From NCBI GenBank assembly GCA_018343915.1, contig JABRWF010000002.1:4712001-4776000 (forward strand): a DNA stretch of 64,000 nt, in the 5' to 3' direction. This stretch comes from Agroathelia rolfsii. Its lineage: Eukaryota > Basidiomycota > Agaricomycetes > Amylocorticiales > Amylocorticiaceae. Made by a program: the position numbers and the translations under genes. Shown one piece after another: positions 1-11,969 of the stretch; the stretch's first letter is position 1, and every line of letters starts with the position of its first letter. The notes under the pieces are model-generated. The model was not told the origin of the DNA. It saw nothing but the letters and a program-made list of their open reading frames with translations, and did no database searches.

Positions 1-1837
1 ATGTCCACCACCATGATGTAGCACATGCCAAGATAAACCATGGACATACCATAGCCAATTTCCGAGTCTCTTTCGAAAACCAAATTCTTGTCTCTTGTAG
101 ACTCAAATTCAGCGAGTTAGATGTTGATGTCGTCGGTGGAGCGCATGTTGTTATTCGTCCGTGGAATATAGTAAGAGAAGAAGAAGAAAATTGGTTAGCG
201 GGTTTCCAAGAGCGCGAGGTGGTGCAAATCGACTTATCTTCTTCAGGCTCTGTCGACCCCAGCCGCTCGCACAAACATCTTCGTCGTCAGAGAGAGGGGG
301 CGCCTCCCTCTCCCGTCAGACTACGATGTGCGCTGATGATCCAGGGTCGACCAAAAATAGTAGCCTTAGGAATTTAGCGGAAAAGAAGAGAAAATACTCA
401 GCGAGATGTAAACCGTTTCGACCAGCCTTCCCAAACCCAAGTCGACGAATGAAGGTGTGCAACGAAAGCACTTATCTATGTCTAAGCATCAGGATACGAA
501 ATGAGTTCGGAGATGAGATGAGAGAGCGATGCTTCGATAAATGAGCACTACAGCCATGAGTAAAACTGAGATTTAATCACAATATAGGACGCATATAAGC
601 GCTTGCTTTTGAGATAACGCGAAGGATGCAATTAATCCCCAGGCCGAGCACGTGGGGATTTCGAAGATCTCTGAGGGATAAAATGAAAAATACCGCATAA
701 AGAAAGTTCAAGTGACAGTGGAGATGAATAAAGAGATAATAAAAAAATACCACTCAGAGTCACCGACGAAGGCACAAGGAATGTACTTGATGAGAGCAGA
801 GCGCAACGAGGAGGGAAAGATGGGGAGCTTCGAATCGGCATTGAGAAAGCGAAGGGACCTGCGAATAAAGTAATCGGTGAGTTTGAAGATATAAATAGAA
901 GCGTAGAAAAGATAGCAGATAAACAAGAAGGATGTTGAAATCGATGGAAGGCAATTAATGGAAGGGAAAAAACGAGATAGATAAATAAAAATTAGAGCGG
1001 ACGATGAGGGAAAAATTGATGTAGGGGGGATAAACAGTGGGAAGACTGGTGGAAAGGGATTAATAGAGGACGGTTGTTGGGAAAAAGATTAAATGTAGAA
1101 GTCGGTGGGGGGAGGTAATTAGTGAAGAAAAATGAATAGGGGATGGATAAAGAGTATATGAATAAGAACAGAAACAAAAAACGGAAACGCAGAACAGGAA
1201 TGAAGAAAAGGAAAAGAAGTTTTCATTTTTTGAATCTTGAAGTTTCTCCGCATCAAACCAAATCATAAGCCCAGACTGAACACCGCTCGACTTCCAGCCT
1301 ACATAAGCAAGTCATCCAGTTGTGCAGATTAATGTCATCGACTCATAACGTGAGCGTGAGCCGTACATCCGCGACGATAGCGAAGAGCATCTGATGCCCT
1401 TAGGGTTCCCAGTTCCCTCCTCTACACCATTACGCAATCAAATCGAAGCCAAGGGACACGGGACAGCGCTATCCACAAAGTGCCCTATTGGAATTCTTGA
1501 AGGCGTGATGAAGAGGTTGCTGGACGGGATGGGATCACTCAGTATATGCGCGCGACGTGGGTAACGGACAGCTACGATGGCCGGAAGACAATCAATACCA
1601 CGTCTACCGGATATGCTTTGAGGCATTGAGGAGGTCTAAGGAGACGGATAATGTCAATAGGGCTAGATGACGGTAAGATGACCGGAAGATACTCAAGTTA
1701 GGGGGAGGGCGGCTCCTTCTCTCTCCTCCCCCTTACGACGCACTGCCCCGCCACCACACGTCTCCTTATTCTCACTCGTTGAGAAACCAAGGAACGGCCT
1801 TGACGGGGCGCGCCGCTTCGTCGTCCGAACCCTCGAT
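1..1837. other. Left-edge non-coding stretch, no gene recognised
   Basis: No convincing gene is visible. Positions 1-160 contain a short open minus-strand stretch ending in a GTATGT-like donor, which could be an early exon of a gene running off the left edge, but I could not tie it to a family. Positions 600-1300 are strongly purine-rich on the plus strand (pyrimidine-rich on minus). Positions 1690-1760 are C/T-rich. Confidence 0.5.
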
Positions 1838-2311
1838 CTACTGCCGCCCCAGCATCGCCAGACCCGCTGCCTCGAGATCTATCTCGTCCACATAGATGAT
1901 GCGAGGCGGAGCCAAGTCCATCGGAGGTTCCACGAACTGTTTGACTTCGAATGGAATGATATCTGCGAATTCAGGCTGCACGTCGTCGTCCCACCTCATT
2001 TCAGGCATGGGCGCATTGAAATAGTCAAAGTCGCTTTGAGGCAGCTTGAGGAAGCGCTCGCGCATCTCGCGCATCACAGCAAGCTGGGCCGCAGTGGGCG
2101 CGTGGAAGACGCGCTCCTTAGTACCGGCACGGACCTTGCGTCGCAGATCTTTGCCCCTGAGCTTCGTCTGCTTCGGCTTCCTAGCAGGACGGGCGAAGGT
2201 GGCGTTGGCGGTAGCCTTGGTCTTGGAAGACACATTGCACTTGAACACGCCTTGAGGCTTGTTGGACTCAGAGACGGAGCTAGCGCGAGAAGTAAAGATT
2301 TTAGAGAACAT
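1838..2311 (-). CDS. Small basic-then-acidic protein of unknown function, 157 aa
   Basis: A single uninterrupted reading frame. I place the start at 2311 (MFSKIFTSRASS) rather than at the upstream in-frame Met at 2407, because the extra residues are low-complexity and translate a GT-rich leader that looks like 5' UTR. The N-terminal half is rich in Lys, Arg, Ser and Thr (for example KPKQTKLRGKDLRRKVRAG) and could be a targeting or nucleic-acid-binding region. The C-terminal half is acidic with many Pro, Asp and Glu. No transmembrane segment or known motif is seen. Its codon use is GC-richer than the flanks, as in the other real genes here, which supports coding. I do not recognise the family; it may be a lineage-restricted basidiomycete protein. 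Confidence 0.55.
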   Translation of the reverse strand: MFSKIFTSRASSVSESNKPQGVFKCNVSSKTKATANATFARPARKPKQTKLRGKDLRRKVRAGTKERVFHAPTAAQLAVMREMRERFLKLPQSDFDYFNAPMPEMRWDDDVQPEFADIIPFEVKQFVEPPMDLAPPRIIYVDEIDLEAAGLAMLGRQ

Positions 2312-3239
2312 CGTGCTCAGGGTTTTTAATCGCAAGTAGAGTATAAGCTCTGATATGTGTGTGTGTGTTAGGTGGGGGGGGGGACGAAAAGAGCGAGACA
2401 AGGGCATCTTTTATTTTCTCAGGCATAGGAGTATTCTCGAGCATGTGAAAAAGAGATATGTTACGATCTAGGAGGCTGGGTCCGCTAATTTTCAAGAAGC
2501 AAAAGCCATATAGCATTCAGGAGTGTTTTCTCCTATATTTTTGTGTGACTTAAATGATCCGGTCAAACCAGCTTCGATTGGGGACGATGATGCTGATAAG
2601 TTCGCCTACTAGTAAGCTTGGAGGCTATGCCCAAGGGAGATAGATCCTATAGCATAAAATTTTGAGCAGTAGGTTATACAATGCTCATAGAGTACAAGCT
2701 GAGAGAAACCGGCGCTATATGGTATGTAGTAGCATACTTTGCGCGGTTGTTGATGTAAACGAGTGCGCCATGCGCGCAAAAGGGGTGAAAAAGTAAACAA
2801 AGCGCGAAGTGCGCGTTCTTGTTCCTGTCGAGTTGCCGAGCCAGCCACCTCGTGATTCGACTTCGATATCAAACATTACTTTCTTCTGACATGTAGGGGT
2901 TAGGGGTTGGATTATCCGAATCAAGCGCTAGGAGCGCTCAGGACTCCGGAATTAGGAATGAGGGACTTGGATTCAAGTTTATTTGCTGTACTAATACTAT
3001 GCGTTACTACAGTATTCTCTCTCTATATTTGCCAGTGTCGCCTTCGTCTTTCTTGAAAGTCTCATCATAATATCAAATGTTGGATCTTAATCACGGCGAT
3101 CGAGGGTCTCATAGACAGATGGCTTGGGTGTGATCTGCATGCTTAACGTTTAGTTTGTGAATATATTAAATAACAGTGAGTCATAAACCCTTACTCCAAA
3201 AAATTAATCTCAAGACTTGAAGTCCATAGTTAACCAAGA
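2312..3239. other. Intergenic region
   Basis: No gene recognised. It holds a short TG run and a G tract near 2350-2385 in the leader of the minus-strand gene. A GC-rich patch at 2740-2870 has several in-frame translations, none of them recognisable. Two copies of a TAGGGGT-type motif occur near 2892-2910, too few to be telomeric. Confidence 0.4.
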
Positions 3240-3451
3240 CTACTCCTCGCTTACGATGTAATGAGCGCCAAAAAGTGAGCCATCCGTTCCCGGGAGGTCT
3301 CTAGAAATCTGAAGAATTGGGGTTATAGATTACTCGTGCTAATAACAATGAAGCCAATATAGCATACTTCGCCAGGAATTGGATTAGATATTACGGTAGA
3401 AATGGATATGAGGATGTTCAGTGATAGAAAGGCCGAGTATGTTAGCTTCAT
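3240..3451 (-). CDS. Possible small secreted peptide, 50 aa, two exons
   Basis: Proposed exons on the minus strand are 3368..3451 and 3240..3308, joined by a 59-bp intron with a GTATGC donor and a TTCAG acceptor in phase 0. The product begins MKLTYSAFLSLNILISIST and continues VISNPIPGE, a classical signal peptide: Lys after Met, a hydrophobic core of about 18 residues, then a polar region. The mature part would be about 28 residues ending in IVSEE. Intron size and phase fit the rest of the window. There is no recognised family or Cys pattern. It could equally be a chance open frame, because a second acceptor 8 nt further on gives a different reading. Small secreted proteins are common in Agaricomycetes, but nothing here points to a role. 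Confidence 0.4.
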
Positions 3452-4874
3452 TGTAAAGGACAAGTTATTTTTGAAGTTGAAAGGATGAGTGGATGACGGA
3501 AATTGTATCTTCAACTTATCTCAATCCTTTTATAGTACTGGGCGATATCCCTGTGTCCCTGTATTCTGACGTTTCGACAGTAAATGATCGAGAGGCATCA
3601 CGGTGTAGAAATCGCTCCAGTAATAGGATCAGCATCATGCCTATGTCCAGAAGTAAATGTATGGATCAAATTTACTCAGATGATTGTTTGATCTGTCGTA
3701 CATTGAGATGACAAGGCACTTTTGGTTGAAAGGACTGTCTATGTCCTGAAACGTGCCTGTTCATATTATGATGGTGCTCAATCCGAATTGATAACTATTG
3801 GAGCTTTCAAGTTGTGCTTATCGTTGCTAAATATAACTTTTGCTAGAGTGTCCCTGACCTAATCGCCATAATGCGGTGACTGAAGCAATTTACTGGTAGG
3901 AGCACTTATTCCAGCGTCCACAGCATAGGGATGGATTGACGTAACCTGGTACGATCGAGATGGAAAATTCACTCGCTGTGACAGATATCGTAGCAGTTCC
4001 ATCAGTGGCCTTCAGTTATTGTGAGTATCACAAACAAGGTAGTCCCACTTACGCGGGCTCCACCGTTCGCTGACCCTCAATCAGATCGCTACAAAAAAGG
4101 CCACAATGGAAATTCGAACTTGAGTCTCACAGTCATACTACCAGTGATGTATACATATGCTCTCCTCAGATAGGGACATCAACACGTCAAGTGTCAAAGA
4201 GATATCATGTATCATGATATGTAGGCGGTTGCAACTTTTGGACTGAGGATACAAATGAGTGATATCCGCAGTCACTCATCATACCCTTCGTTTACTTGGA
4301 TATATAAATCGGGCTTACAGATGTTGCTGCGATAAGTACTAGTCCCCCACCGAAGTAACGAATACTAAATTCTCACAGAAGGCAAAGAATAATACGCTGG
4401 GCGGCTGCACCACCAAGTAAATGTCATCTTGTGCATAGGCTGTAATCCCATTACCGACATTTTCTTTGTTTATACCTATTCCTATCTGCTCTACCATACC
4501 GAGCCCGCTACAAAGGGACCTAGTGAGATAAAAAGCGATATAACGTACCCTAAGTTGAGGCCAAGGGCTAGGGAAACTTACCCCAGCAACAGTGCGGCAT
4601 GATTGTAGCAGACTCTGTTTCAAAATCGCCCTGAAATGTATTATTTTATCCAGCGAAAGCGGACGGAGTGGGTCATGGTTCAATAATTGCATAGCAGTCT
4701 TAGGTCATAGCACATCGAAAAAAAGCAAAGGAAATCCCCTCATCTATTAAGTTGAGTAGTGGGACATCCCGTGAGGTGATATCTATCATACACATTATAC
4801 GGACATGTATTGTGCCATGGGACTGGAGGAAGTTATTATTAGAGGAAGCCCAGTAGAGAAGACGCCTTTGCAAC
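3452..4874. other. Intergenic region
   Basis: AT-rich with scattered short open frames. A 117-codon minus-strand frame at 4339-4692 contains splice-like signals but matches nothing I know. It lies downstream of NFU1 and may include its 3' UTR. Confidence 0.4.
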
Positions 4875-5859
4875 TCAATGCACTTGCTTTGTCTCGGTCT
4901 TCTCCTCCAGACGCTTCTCGAGCTTGGAGAATTCGTCCAGGGCAACCGCTTCTTCCTGATCAAGGATCTGCGATGGAAGGCTACGTTAGTAATATGAAAA
5001 TAAAAAAAATCACTCAAATCTCATACCTGCTCAACGGCCTTCACCTCTGGAATGTAGTGCATGAGCATGCGCTCAATACCGCTCTTGAGCGTGACCGTGC
5101 TCGAATCACATCCTCGACAGCTCCCTTTGAGTTTGACTTGCACTATACCCTCGTCTGTGAATCCACGATACTCAATATCTCCACCATCCTCCATAATCGC
5201 AGGTCTGACCCGTGTCTCCAGCAACTCCTTGATCATCGCCACCGTCTCAGAGTCCGTGTCAAGAATACGGGTGTCTTGAGGACCGGCATTTTCCCTGTCT
5301 TCCGCGGATCTAAACAATGGTGTTCCGGAAGAAAAGAACTCCATCAATATGGAGTATATTTCGGGTTTGATGACCGCCCAGGTGTTTTCCGAGTCTTTGG
5401 AGACGGTGACAAAGTCCGGGCCGTAGAAGACGGCCTGGACGCCTTCAATGCCCATAAGCCTTATTGCAAGCGGCGAAGAAAGAGCAGAGCGGGTGTCCAA
5501 GAACTCAGCACTTCCCTCGCCCATGACGGCAACACCGGGAATGAATTTAAGAGAATCGTCGTTTGGTGTTGACTCTGTCTGGATAAACATTGAACGGGCT
5601 GATGATACAGTAAGAATATGGGCGAATCCTTTAGTAACATATCCTACGCACCCAGCTTTGGGGCAACAGAAGACCGAGGAAGTTTTAGCGATGAACGGGC
5701 CCAGGACGAAGTGGTCATGGTTGGGCCATGATACATGCTAGCCGACCTAGACAAGCCAAAAGAGACTGAAGCCCCGGCCCTAGGGGGAGCGAGAGCTGAT
5801 TTTCTTGAAGCCCTTGAGGCTATCCTTAGAGATTTAGCAGCAAAATGCGATGAAGACAT
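4875..5859 (-). CDS. NFU1: NFU1-type mitochondrial iron-sulfur cluster scaffold protein, 290 aa
   Basis: Exons (minus) are 5652..5859, 5027..5598 and 4875..4967, with GT-AG introns of 53 and 59 bp. The first exon gives a basic Ser/Arg/Ala-rich N-terminus without acidic residues (MSSSHFAAKSLRIASRASRK), typical of a mitochondrial presequence. Across the first junction the frame reads ARSMFIQTESTPN-DDSLKFIPG, the hallmark start of the Nfu N-terminal domain. The NifU C-terminal domain follows with EDGGDIEYRGF and the conserved Cys-x-x-Cys in GSCRGCDSSTVTLKSGIE, which carries the bridging cluster. NFU1 proteins pass [4Fe-4S] clusters to mitochondrial targets such as lipoyl synthase and complex II. 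The last exon adds a charged helical tail ending TETKQVH. The length is normal for fungi. The start lies 220 bp from the divergent ALG1 start, so both share one promoter region. Confidence 0.95.
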
Positions 5860-6079
5860 GGTGATGGTGTGTAAGAGAGACTCGGTCTTTCATAAGCACG
5901 CTGTATGACATTGTCGCACTGGCCAAAATAGGAAGGAGTGATCGGCCGATGCGGCGGAGGCAAAATACTGACGCGTGAGATTTCAATCACATGTCGGCGC
6001 GCGCTGTTTGCCGCGACTTCTTTTTGGCCAGTGCCCGAGGCCGCAACAACTCAGTAACTGCAGTTGTGTCCTGCACACC
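5860..6079. promoter_or_regulatory. Shared divergent promoter region of NFU1 and ALG1
   Basis: Only 220 bp separate the two start codons, which point away from each other, so both genes must draw their core promoters from this interval. It is moderately GC-rich with no clear TATA box, as expected for housekeeping genes. The assignment rests on position only. Confidence 0.6.
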
Positions 6080-8333
6080 ATGCTCGAATACTTTGGAAGG
6101 ACTGAGACGACGGCACTACATTCCCTACCTCAGCTGCTTGCTATTTTGGTTTTTATATGGTTTGTTCGACGCCAGTTCAAGTCACATACGCCTGAACCAC
6201 CCGTTCTGCGCTCGGTCGCTATTCTCGTCCTGGGTGATGTGGGCAGAAGTCCTCGAATGATGTACCATGCTCAGAGCTTTGCTACAAATGGCTTCAGAAC
6301 ATACTTAATTGGATACCGTGGTTAGTATCTTATTGCCAGTGCTCTGCGGAATACATGGGTCGCTGCGGTGTGTGTCGACGTGTCCCATGCCCCCTCGGTC
6401 AGTTCAGGGACATGTGACCTCCGCCAGTTTCCTCTTGGTAAATTTAATATATGTCATTGCAACATGCGCCCCCGCATTGCATACTGCTTCCTTCTATATT
6501 TGAAACAATTTCGCATACCTTTGTGACTGTGATCACAGTACATATGCTCATCATGCTTTACAGGATCAGATATCATAAAGTCGATTCGTGTCCTGCCTAA
6601 TCTGCGATGTGTCTACCTATCAACACCACCCTCTCTGCTGCGCTTCCTGCCTTTCATCTTGCTCGCTCCAATCAAGGTCGCACATCAAATATGCACCATC
6701 TTATTTACATTATTGTTCACTATACCCCGTCCTCCCGAGTTTATCCTTGTCCAGGTCTGTCCATTCCTCTCATAACGCGGCTTATATTCGAGTAAACAAC
6801 CCAGATTTCCGCTTGTCTAGAATCCGCCTAGTATTCCTATACTGGCACTGGTTAGCTGTGTAGCATGGCTGCGTGGCAGCAAAGTTATCATTGACTGGCA
6901 CAATCTTGGCTACACGATATTGGCATTAAAAATAGGGGAAGAGCATATCCTTGTCAAGATTGCCAAATGGTGTGTACATATGACGGTATCCAGACCTGTT
7001 CTCTGATTCCTTTGCACAGGTTTGAGCAATACTTTGGGCAATACGCTTATGCCCACCTTTTCGTCACTGAGGCGATGCGAAAACACCTTGTCAAAGAGTG
7101 GGACTTGAAGTAAGCATTGTATTTCCGCACTACGTTCATTCAGCCTGGCTAAAAATGCTCCAGAGGTATCCAGGTTGTATTGCACGATCGACCGCTATCG
7201 CATCTTCACCGATGCACCGCCGAGGAAATACACACAGTAGGCTTATTCAATATCTCATTATAGGTAGTCAGCCGACTTACTATCGTCCATTTTAGCTGTT
7301 CATCCGACTCAAGCCACTACTTAACCTCCCCGCTCTCCGTGATTACCTCCCAGAGTGCGATATTCCATATTCCACACCATTCACTACCACCAACGCTCAG
7401 AAATCACGGCGTTCATCAATCTATGCAAATATCGACATGCCGTCCCTACGCCCTGAACGACCAGCGCTTGTCATATCCAGTACCTCCTGGACGGACGATG
7501 AAGATTTTGGCCTGCTCATCTCTGCTCTAGAAGGGTATGAACTGCGTGCTCGGGATGCCAACGCATCGTCCGACTTTACAGGCTATTCTCTACCGAAGAT
7601 TCTCATGGTCATTACCGGGAAGGGACCACTTAAAGAGTATTACATGAACAAGGTTGGTGAAAAACAGCAGGACTGGCGCTTCGTAAAATGCGTTAGTCTT
7701 TGGCTTGAAGCGGAGGATTACCCTCTTGTGCTGGGTAGCGCGGATCTCGGTGTATGCTTGCACACGAGCTCAAGTGGCCTCGATTTACCTATGAAAGTCG
7801 TGGATATGTTCGGTTGTGGATTGCCTGTTTGTGCGGTAGGATTCAACTGGTAAGCAATCGCCTTTATTCCCCGTCGACCACTCTCGATAACTTGCGATAC
7901 ATCTTTCATAGTCTCGATGAGCTTGTGAAGGACAATGTAAATGGACTGGTGTTTGAGAATTCCGAGCAGCTTTCGGAACAGTTGATTGTGGGGACTAATT
8001 TCTCTTAGTCCTTGCTCCTAAAAAAAAATTGACATTGCTTGACTGTAGAAATTGCTCTCAAATTTCCCTCGAGATACTGAACTGCTTGAGAAACTGAGAC
8101 AGCCGTTATCACGCTCTCATAATAACTACTCACATCTGGACACCCAAATACGCCCAAGCAGTCCACCCGCATACTTGGGCCCTACTACAACGGATGTGCG
8201 GCACTCACGTTCGGCAACCAACGCCACCATCGCACGAATGGGGGGAGACTGGAGGTGGAACTCCTGGGAAGAGGAGTGGGATGCCATGGTCAGGCCTATT
8301 GTCATGCCCACAGGCGCTAAGTGGACCGACTGA
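6080..8333 (+). CDS. ALG1: ALG1, chitobiosyldiphosphodolichol beta-mannosyltransferase, 552 aa
   Basis: Exons: 6080..6320, 6564..6754, 6821..6969, 7020..7109, 7164..7236, 7296..7849, 7912..7987, 8049..8333; all seven introns are GT-AG and keep frame. The enzyme adds the first mannose to GlcNAc2-PP-dolichol on the cytosolic face of the ER. An N-terminal membrane anchor (about residues 15-31, [11 protein letters not shown]) precedes the motif [17 protein letters not shown]. Further family signatures follow in order: [40 protein letters not shown], and the near-invariant [22 protein letters not shown]. Across the NPPSIP junction the correct acceptor is the second of two nearby AGs. The protein is about 100 residues longer than yeast Alg1 (449 aa), mainly through loops. 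Glycosyltransferase family GT33 is established for this enzyme; the assignment is very secure. Confidence 0.95.
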
Positions 8334-9270
8334 AGGAGACTCAGTCGCCCAAAAATTATTGGATATTTCGGAATAGATATTTTACCTGTCTGCGCTTTGC
8401 TTTTAATCAATCTCCTCTCGCATTTTTACTACAGCCGAATCTGTCTAAAGCCCTAAACTCTCTAAGACTGCACTTCTCTTATTTCCCAAAAGTTTTTGTA
8501 GTGCATGGAATAGTGTCAAACGTTAAACCCTTGCGAAGTCATTGTTTTATAAAGTGAAAGAATGGCCAATAGTGCTATATCGAGAACTCCGGGTCTCAAT
8601 ATGCCAATGGTCTTTCCCACATATTTTTTTATTTTTATTAGAACCTGTATACATGTAAAGCCTTAATCCTCCGGGCTTGGCACTACTGATTGTAGGACTC
8701 AAGGCAGGTTCGACTATAATCATAGTCTACTCAGAGGTCTGTAAATAAGTTTGCGTATCGTTCACTGTCACTACAACAAACAAGATAGGTCGGTTTGAGC
8801 TTGACCCTTTGAGCTTTGTCCGTTGTGAAAAGCTCAGCTTGCAAAACGAAAGACCGAACTCATCTCAGTCAGTTAATCCAACTCGGGGTATACCTACTAT
8901 CCATGAATAAGACGATAGCAAATCCTTCCTGATTCCGGCGCGGAAGAGGTTCATTGCTCCAACAAACGCTTATTGCAATACCGCTGGGGTCGGCCTCCGC
9001 TGAGATGCTTTTCCCTTGAATAAGGAGTAGGCTTCCTGAGCTGAATCAATACTGTGTCATAAAAGACTTATACGAGTGCCAATTTCGGCTAGAGATAGAA
9101 ATGAATTCCTTTGGGTTCCTCAGGCCTTGTCTCGGTTTCCCTAATTTGATTCAACATTTGTGAGCCCATCACATGATTTACATCAAGATAGAGCCGAGGC
9201 TGCCTAATCTTTTTGTGATTTTCTTGGTTCCGAGTCGGTACAATCTTGAAGCTTACACAGGGGCTATGGA
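8334..9270. other. Intergenic region
   Basis: AT-rich with no recognisable gene. The first part will contain the ALG1 3' UTR. Confidence 0.5.
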
Positions 9271-9992
9271 TTTGGCACATGAGAAGTCTTTTTTTTTTTT
9301 TTTAACTACATTTGTATACCACTTCATGTACCTAAGACAAACTACGGTGTAAAGGCTGTGGTAATGTTTGAACAAAAATTTAGGGAAGTGTGGTGTGGGT
9401 TAGGATGATAACAATTGGGAGGTATAGTGCTATGCAAAATTTATATGCAGCACCTGTATAACCATGGCAAAAGCCAAAAGTAAAGAAAGAGAAATCATGC
9501 TGTACAGTCAGCCTCTATTCATAGCCCCAAAATTATCCAGCTCCTTCAAAACACCCTCCTTGGCACTATGTGAACCACGTGTTGAGACTTGATAAAAGGT
9601 GGAATAAATCCATTCTGTGGTGTTGGTTGGGTGGGGGTTGCTCAGCACTCATAGGGAAGGACATGCGCCGTTGGAGTTGTCAATAATGAGGAATATAGTG
9701 AGATTGCATGAGTGCATAGCAGTCAGTGTGGTAGAATGCTTGAACTGGCAAGGGCCAGTCAAGAGGTGGGGGAGTATTGACAGATGGTGACCACAGCACC
9801 ATCAATAACCCCAAGACTGGGTAGGAGCCCCCAGTCAGTAGTTGGGCAACCTTCTGGTGAAAGTGAAATGGATGGGAGAAGTGGCAGCGGCCCAAAAAAC
9901 GGGGGACGGGATGGCCGCTGAGATTAGTGGCGGTGGTAGTGTAGGGTCATAATGGTGGTAAGAGGGAAAGAAGGTTTGGCACATGAGAAGTC
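9271..9992 (-). mobile_element. Retroposed insert flanked by 18-bp target-site duplications
   Basis: The 18-mer tttggcacatgagaagtc occurs exactly at 9271..9288 and again at 9975..9992. Between them lie 686 bp that begin with an uninterrupted run of T at 9289 onward. Read on the minus strand, this is an insert ending in a poly-A tail directly against the target duplication. That combination is the classical mark of LINE-mediated retroposition. The insert has a minus-strand open frame of 71 codons (9680..9895) that I do not recognise. It could be a SINE, a 5'-truncated LINE 3' end or a processed copy of a cellular transcript. The two target copies are identical, which suggests a fairly young insertion. 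Confidence 0.75.
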
Positions 9993-10723
9993 AATTCGTG
10001 GGATCAGTGACCACTCGCATAAGGTTTATGCGGCCCGAGAGTGGGTTCCTGACGTGGGTCTGCCGGATTCCAGTTTTTTTTTGTGTGGGTGAAGCTACCC
10101 GGATCGCATCCGTTAGAACTTACGTCACCGTCGATCGTTGCTTCGGGTTGCGTAACGCTAGATTTTACCGGGAGCCGGTTTCTAGCCGGCCCGGAGTGTA
10201 CTTCGCTGACACCAAAACCAATGCAAAAGTTGATGATAAACGTTGATCCCCCCTTGCGGATGTACTCACTCTTCGTACAGCGTCCTCCTTAGAGGCGAGG
10301 GTTTGTATTGAATTTATTCCCTGAGTGTCAGTGTGTATTGCGTAGCACTCGGCCCCCATTTCCGAGGACCCTTCGGCTTGATAATTTCAAGCTAGTAAGG
10401 AGGCGGGGCAATCGTTACCATGTACTCATCCCGGTTCATGTCATACTTCGGAGTCTGAGACAGTTAGATCTGGCCCTGTTTGCTGCATCAAAGTGGGTCG
10501 CGGAAATGAGAGATGACAAATGCCGGAAACCCCTTACCCACGCACTGTGTGAAATTTTCCGATCATTTACTACTTACGAGCCAGAGGGAGGGGTCTACAG
10601 AGGACATAAAAGCTCTCTACAGGTTCAATTTGATATTTACCCAGTTTCCCCCTCGTACTTCGTTCACCCACCTTGTCTATCCTGCATACAAAACACCAAT
10701 CAATACCATACACGATAACCAAA
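9993..10723. promoter_or_regulatory. Upstream region of the alcohol dehydrogenase gene
   Basis: No gene recognised. A TATA-like CATAAAAG lies at 10605..10612, about 112 bp before the ATG, which suits fungal core promoters. Several CpG-rich stretches occur at 10100-10300. Nothing more specific can be read. Confidence 0.45.
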
Positions 10724-11969
10724 ATGTCGTCCTCTGATTTAAAATTCCGTGGATACGCCGGTATGTCTACTAAATCCCATACATGTATTGATGCCCTTTG
10801 CTGATGACTCGTACAGTCAAGTCTGCTGATTCCTGGGACAACTTCGAAGTCGTCAACTTCAAGCCCAAGGAATTGGGTGATATGGATGTCGAAATCAAGA
10901 TTTCTCACTGTGGTGTCTGTGGCTCCGACGTTTCTACTGCCCAAGCTGGTAAGCTCTCCTTCAAGTTCACCATGCGTTTTTATCCTTATCTAATCACACA
11001 TAGGCTGGGGTCCTACCGCTTACCCCATCATTGTCGGCCACGAGATTGTGGGTCGGGTAACCCGTGTTGGCGCCGGTGTCAAGACATTCAAGGTCGGCGA
11101 CCGTGCTGGTATTGGTGCACAAGTGTTTGCCTGCCTGAAGTGCCGTGCCTGCAAGAGTGAGTACCCAGTCGCTATTTCACTCCCGATCACATCCTAACAG
11201 ACGCTATGTAGGCGGCAATGAGAACTACTGCTCAGAGTCGATGGTCCACACCTACAACGACAAGTACGCCAACGGCGATGTCGCCCATGGCGGGTACGCC
11301 ACTGGTATCCGTGCCCATGAACAATTCGTCTTCCATATCCCAGACGCGCTCGACGACGAAATCGCAGCACCTATGCTTTGCGGCGGTATCACCGTCTACT
11401 CGCCTCTCAAGAACGGTGGTTGCAAGCCTGGTGCCCGTGTTGGTGTCGTCGGCATCGGCGGTTTGGGCCACTTCGCCATCCTGTTCGCATCTGCCATGGG
11501 CGCCGAGGTCACCGCCATCTCGCACAATGACAAGAAGAAGGCTGACGCAGAGAAGATGGGTGCGAGCAAATTCATCATCGCGGACGACGCGGGCGAGTGG
11601 GCGAAGGAGTACAAAGGATACTTCGATATCATCATCTCCACACGTAACGATGCGTCGATGCCCGTGGCACACTTCCTGAGCACGCTCGGCGTCCGTGGCC
11701 ACCTCATCTCCGTTGGTCTGCCACATGCCCCCTGGACTGGCATCCATGCCTTCAGCCTTGCGCTCAACGGCTCGTCGCTGTCGGGTTCGCACTTGGGCAG
11801 CAAGACCGAGGTTGAGGAGATGCTGCAGCTCGCAGCGGACAAGAATATCAAGGCTTGGATCCAGGTGTTACCTATGTCCAAGGCTACAGAGGCATTCAAG
11901 GCGATCGAGAGCGGCTCGGTGCGCTATAGGACTGTACTGAAATGCGACTTGCATGAGGAATCTGCGTAG
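10724..11969 (+). CDS. Zinc-dependent alcohol dehydrogenase, cinnamyl-alcohol dehydrogenase / ADH6-ADH7 type, 359 aa
   Basis: Exons: 10724..10760, 10817..10948, 11004..11156, 11212..11969, all junctions phase 1 with GT-AG introns of 55-56 bp. The protein is a medium-chain dehydrogenase/reductase. The catalytic zinc site is visible as Cys in HCGVCGSD and His-Glu in VGHEIVG; the structural zinc Cys cluster is CLKCRACKSGNENYC. The dinucleotide-binding Rossmann motif GIGGLGHFAI follows, with Ser-His in TAISHNDKKK downstream; a Ser here is usual for NADP(H)-preferring members. The motif GDVAHGGYATGIRAHEQF is typical of the CAD/ADH6 subgroup, which reduces aromatic and branched aldehydes, for example from lignin or fusel-alcohol metabolism. 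The substrate cannot be read from sequence. Codon use is strongly GC-biased, suggesting good expression. Confidence 0.93.

Noticed and set aside
2885..2912. Telomere-like TAGGGGT repeats
   Set aside because: Only two imperfect copies, internal to the sequence and without an array.
4805..5572. 255-codon plus-strand open frame
   Set aside because: It is antisense to NFU1 exon 2, which carries unmistakable NifU motifs; the plus translation shows no domain.
11232..11899. Overlapping minus-strand frames of 167-186 codons
   Set aside because: Shadows of the alcohol dehydrogenase exon, produced by its strong third-position GC bias.
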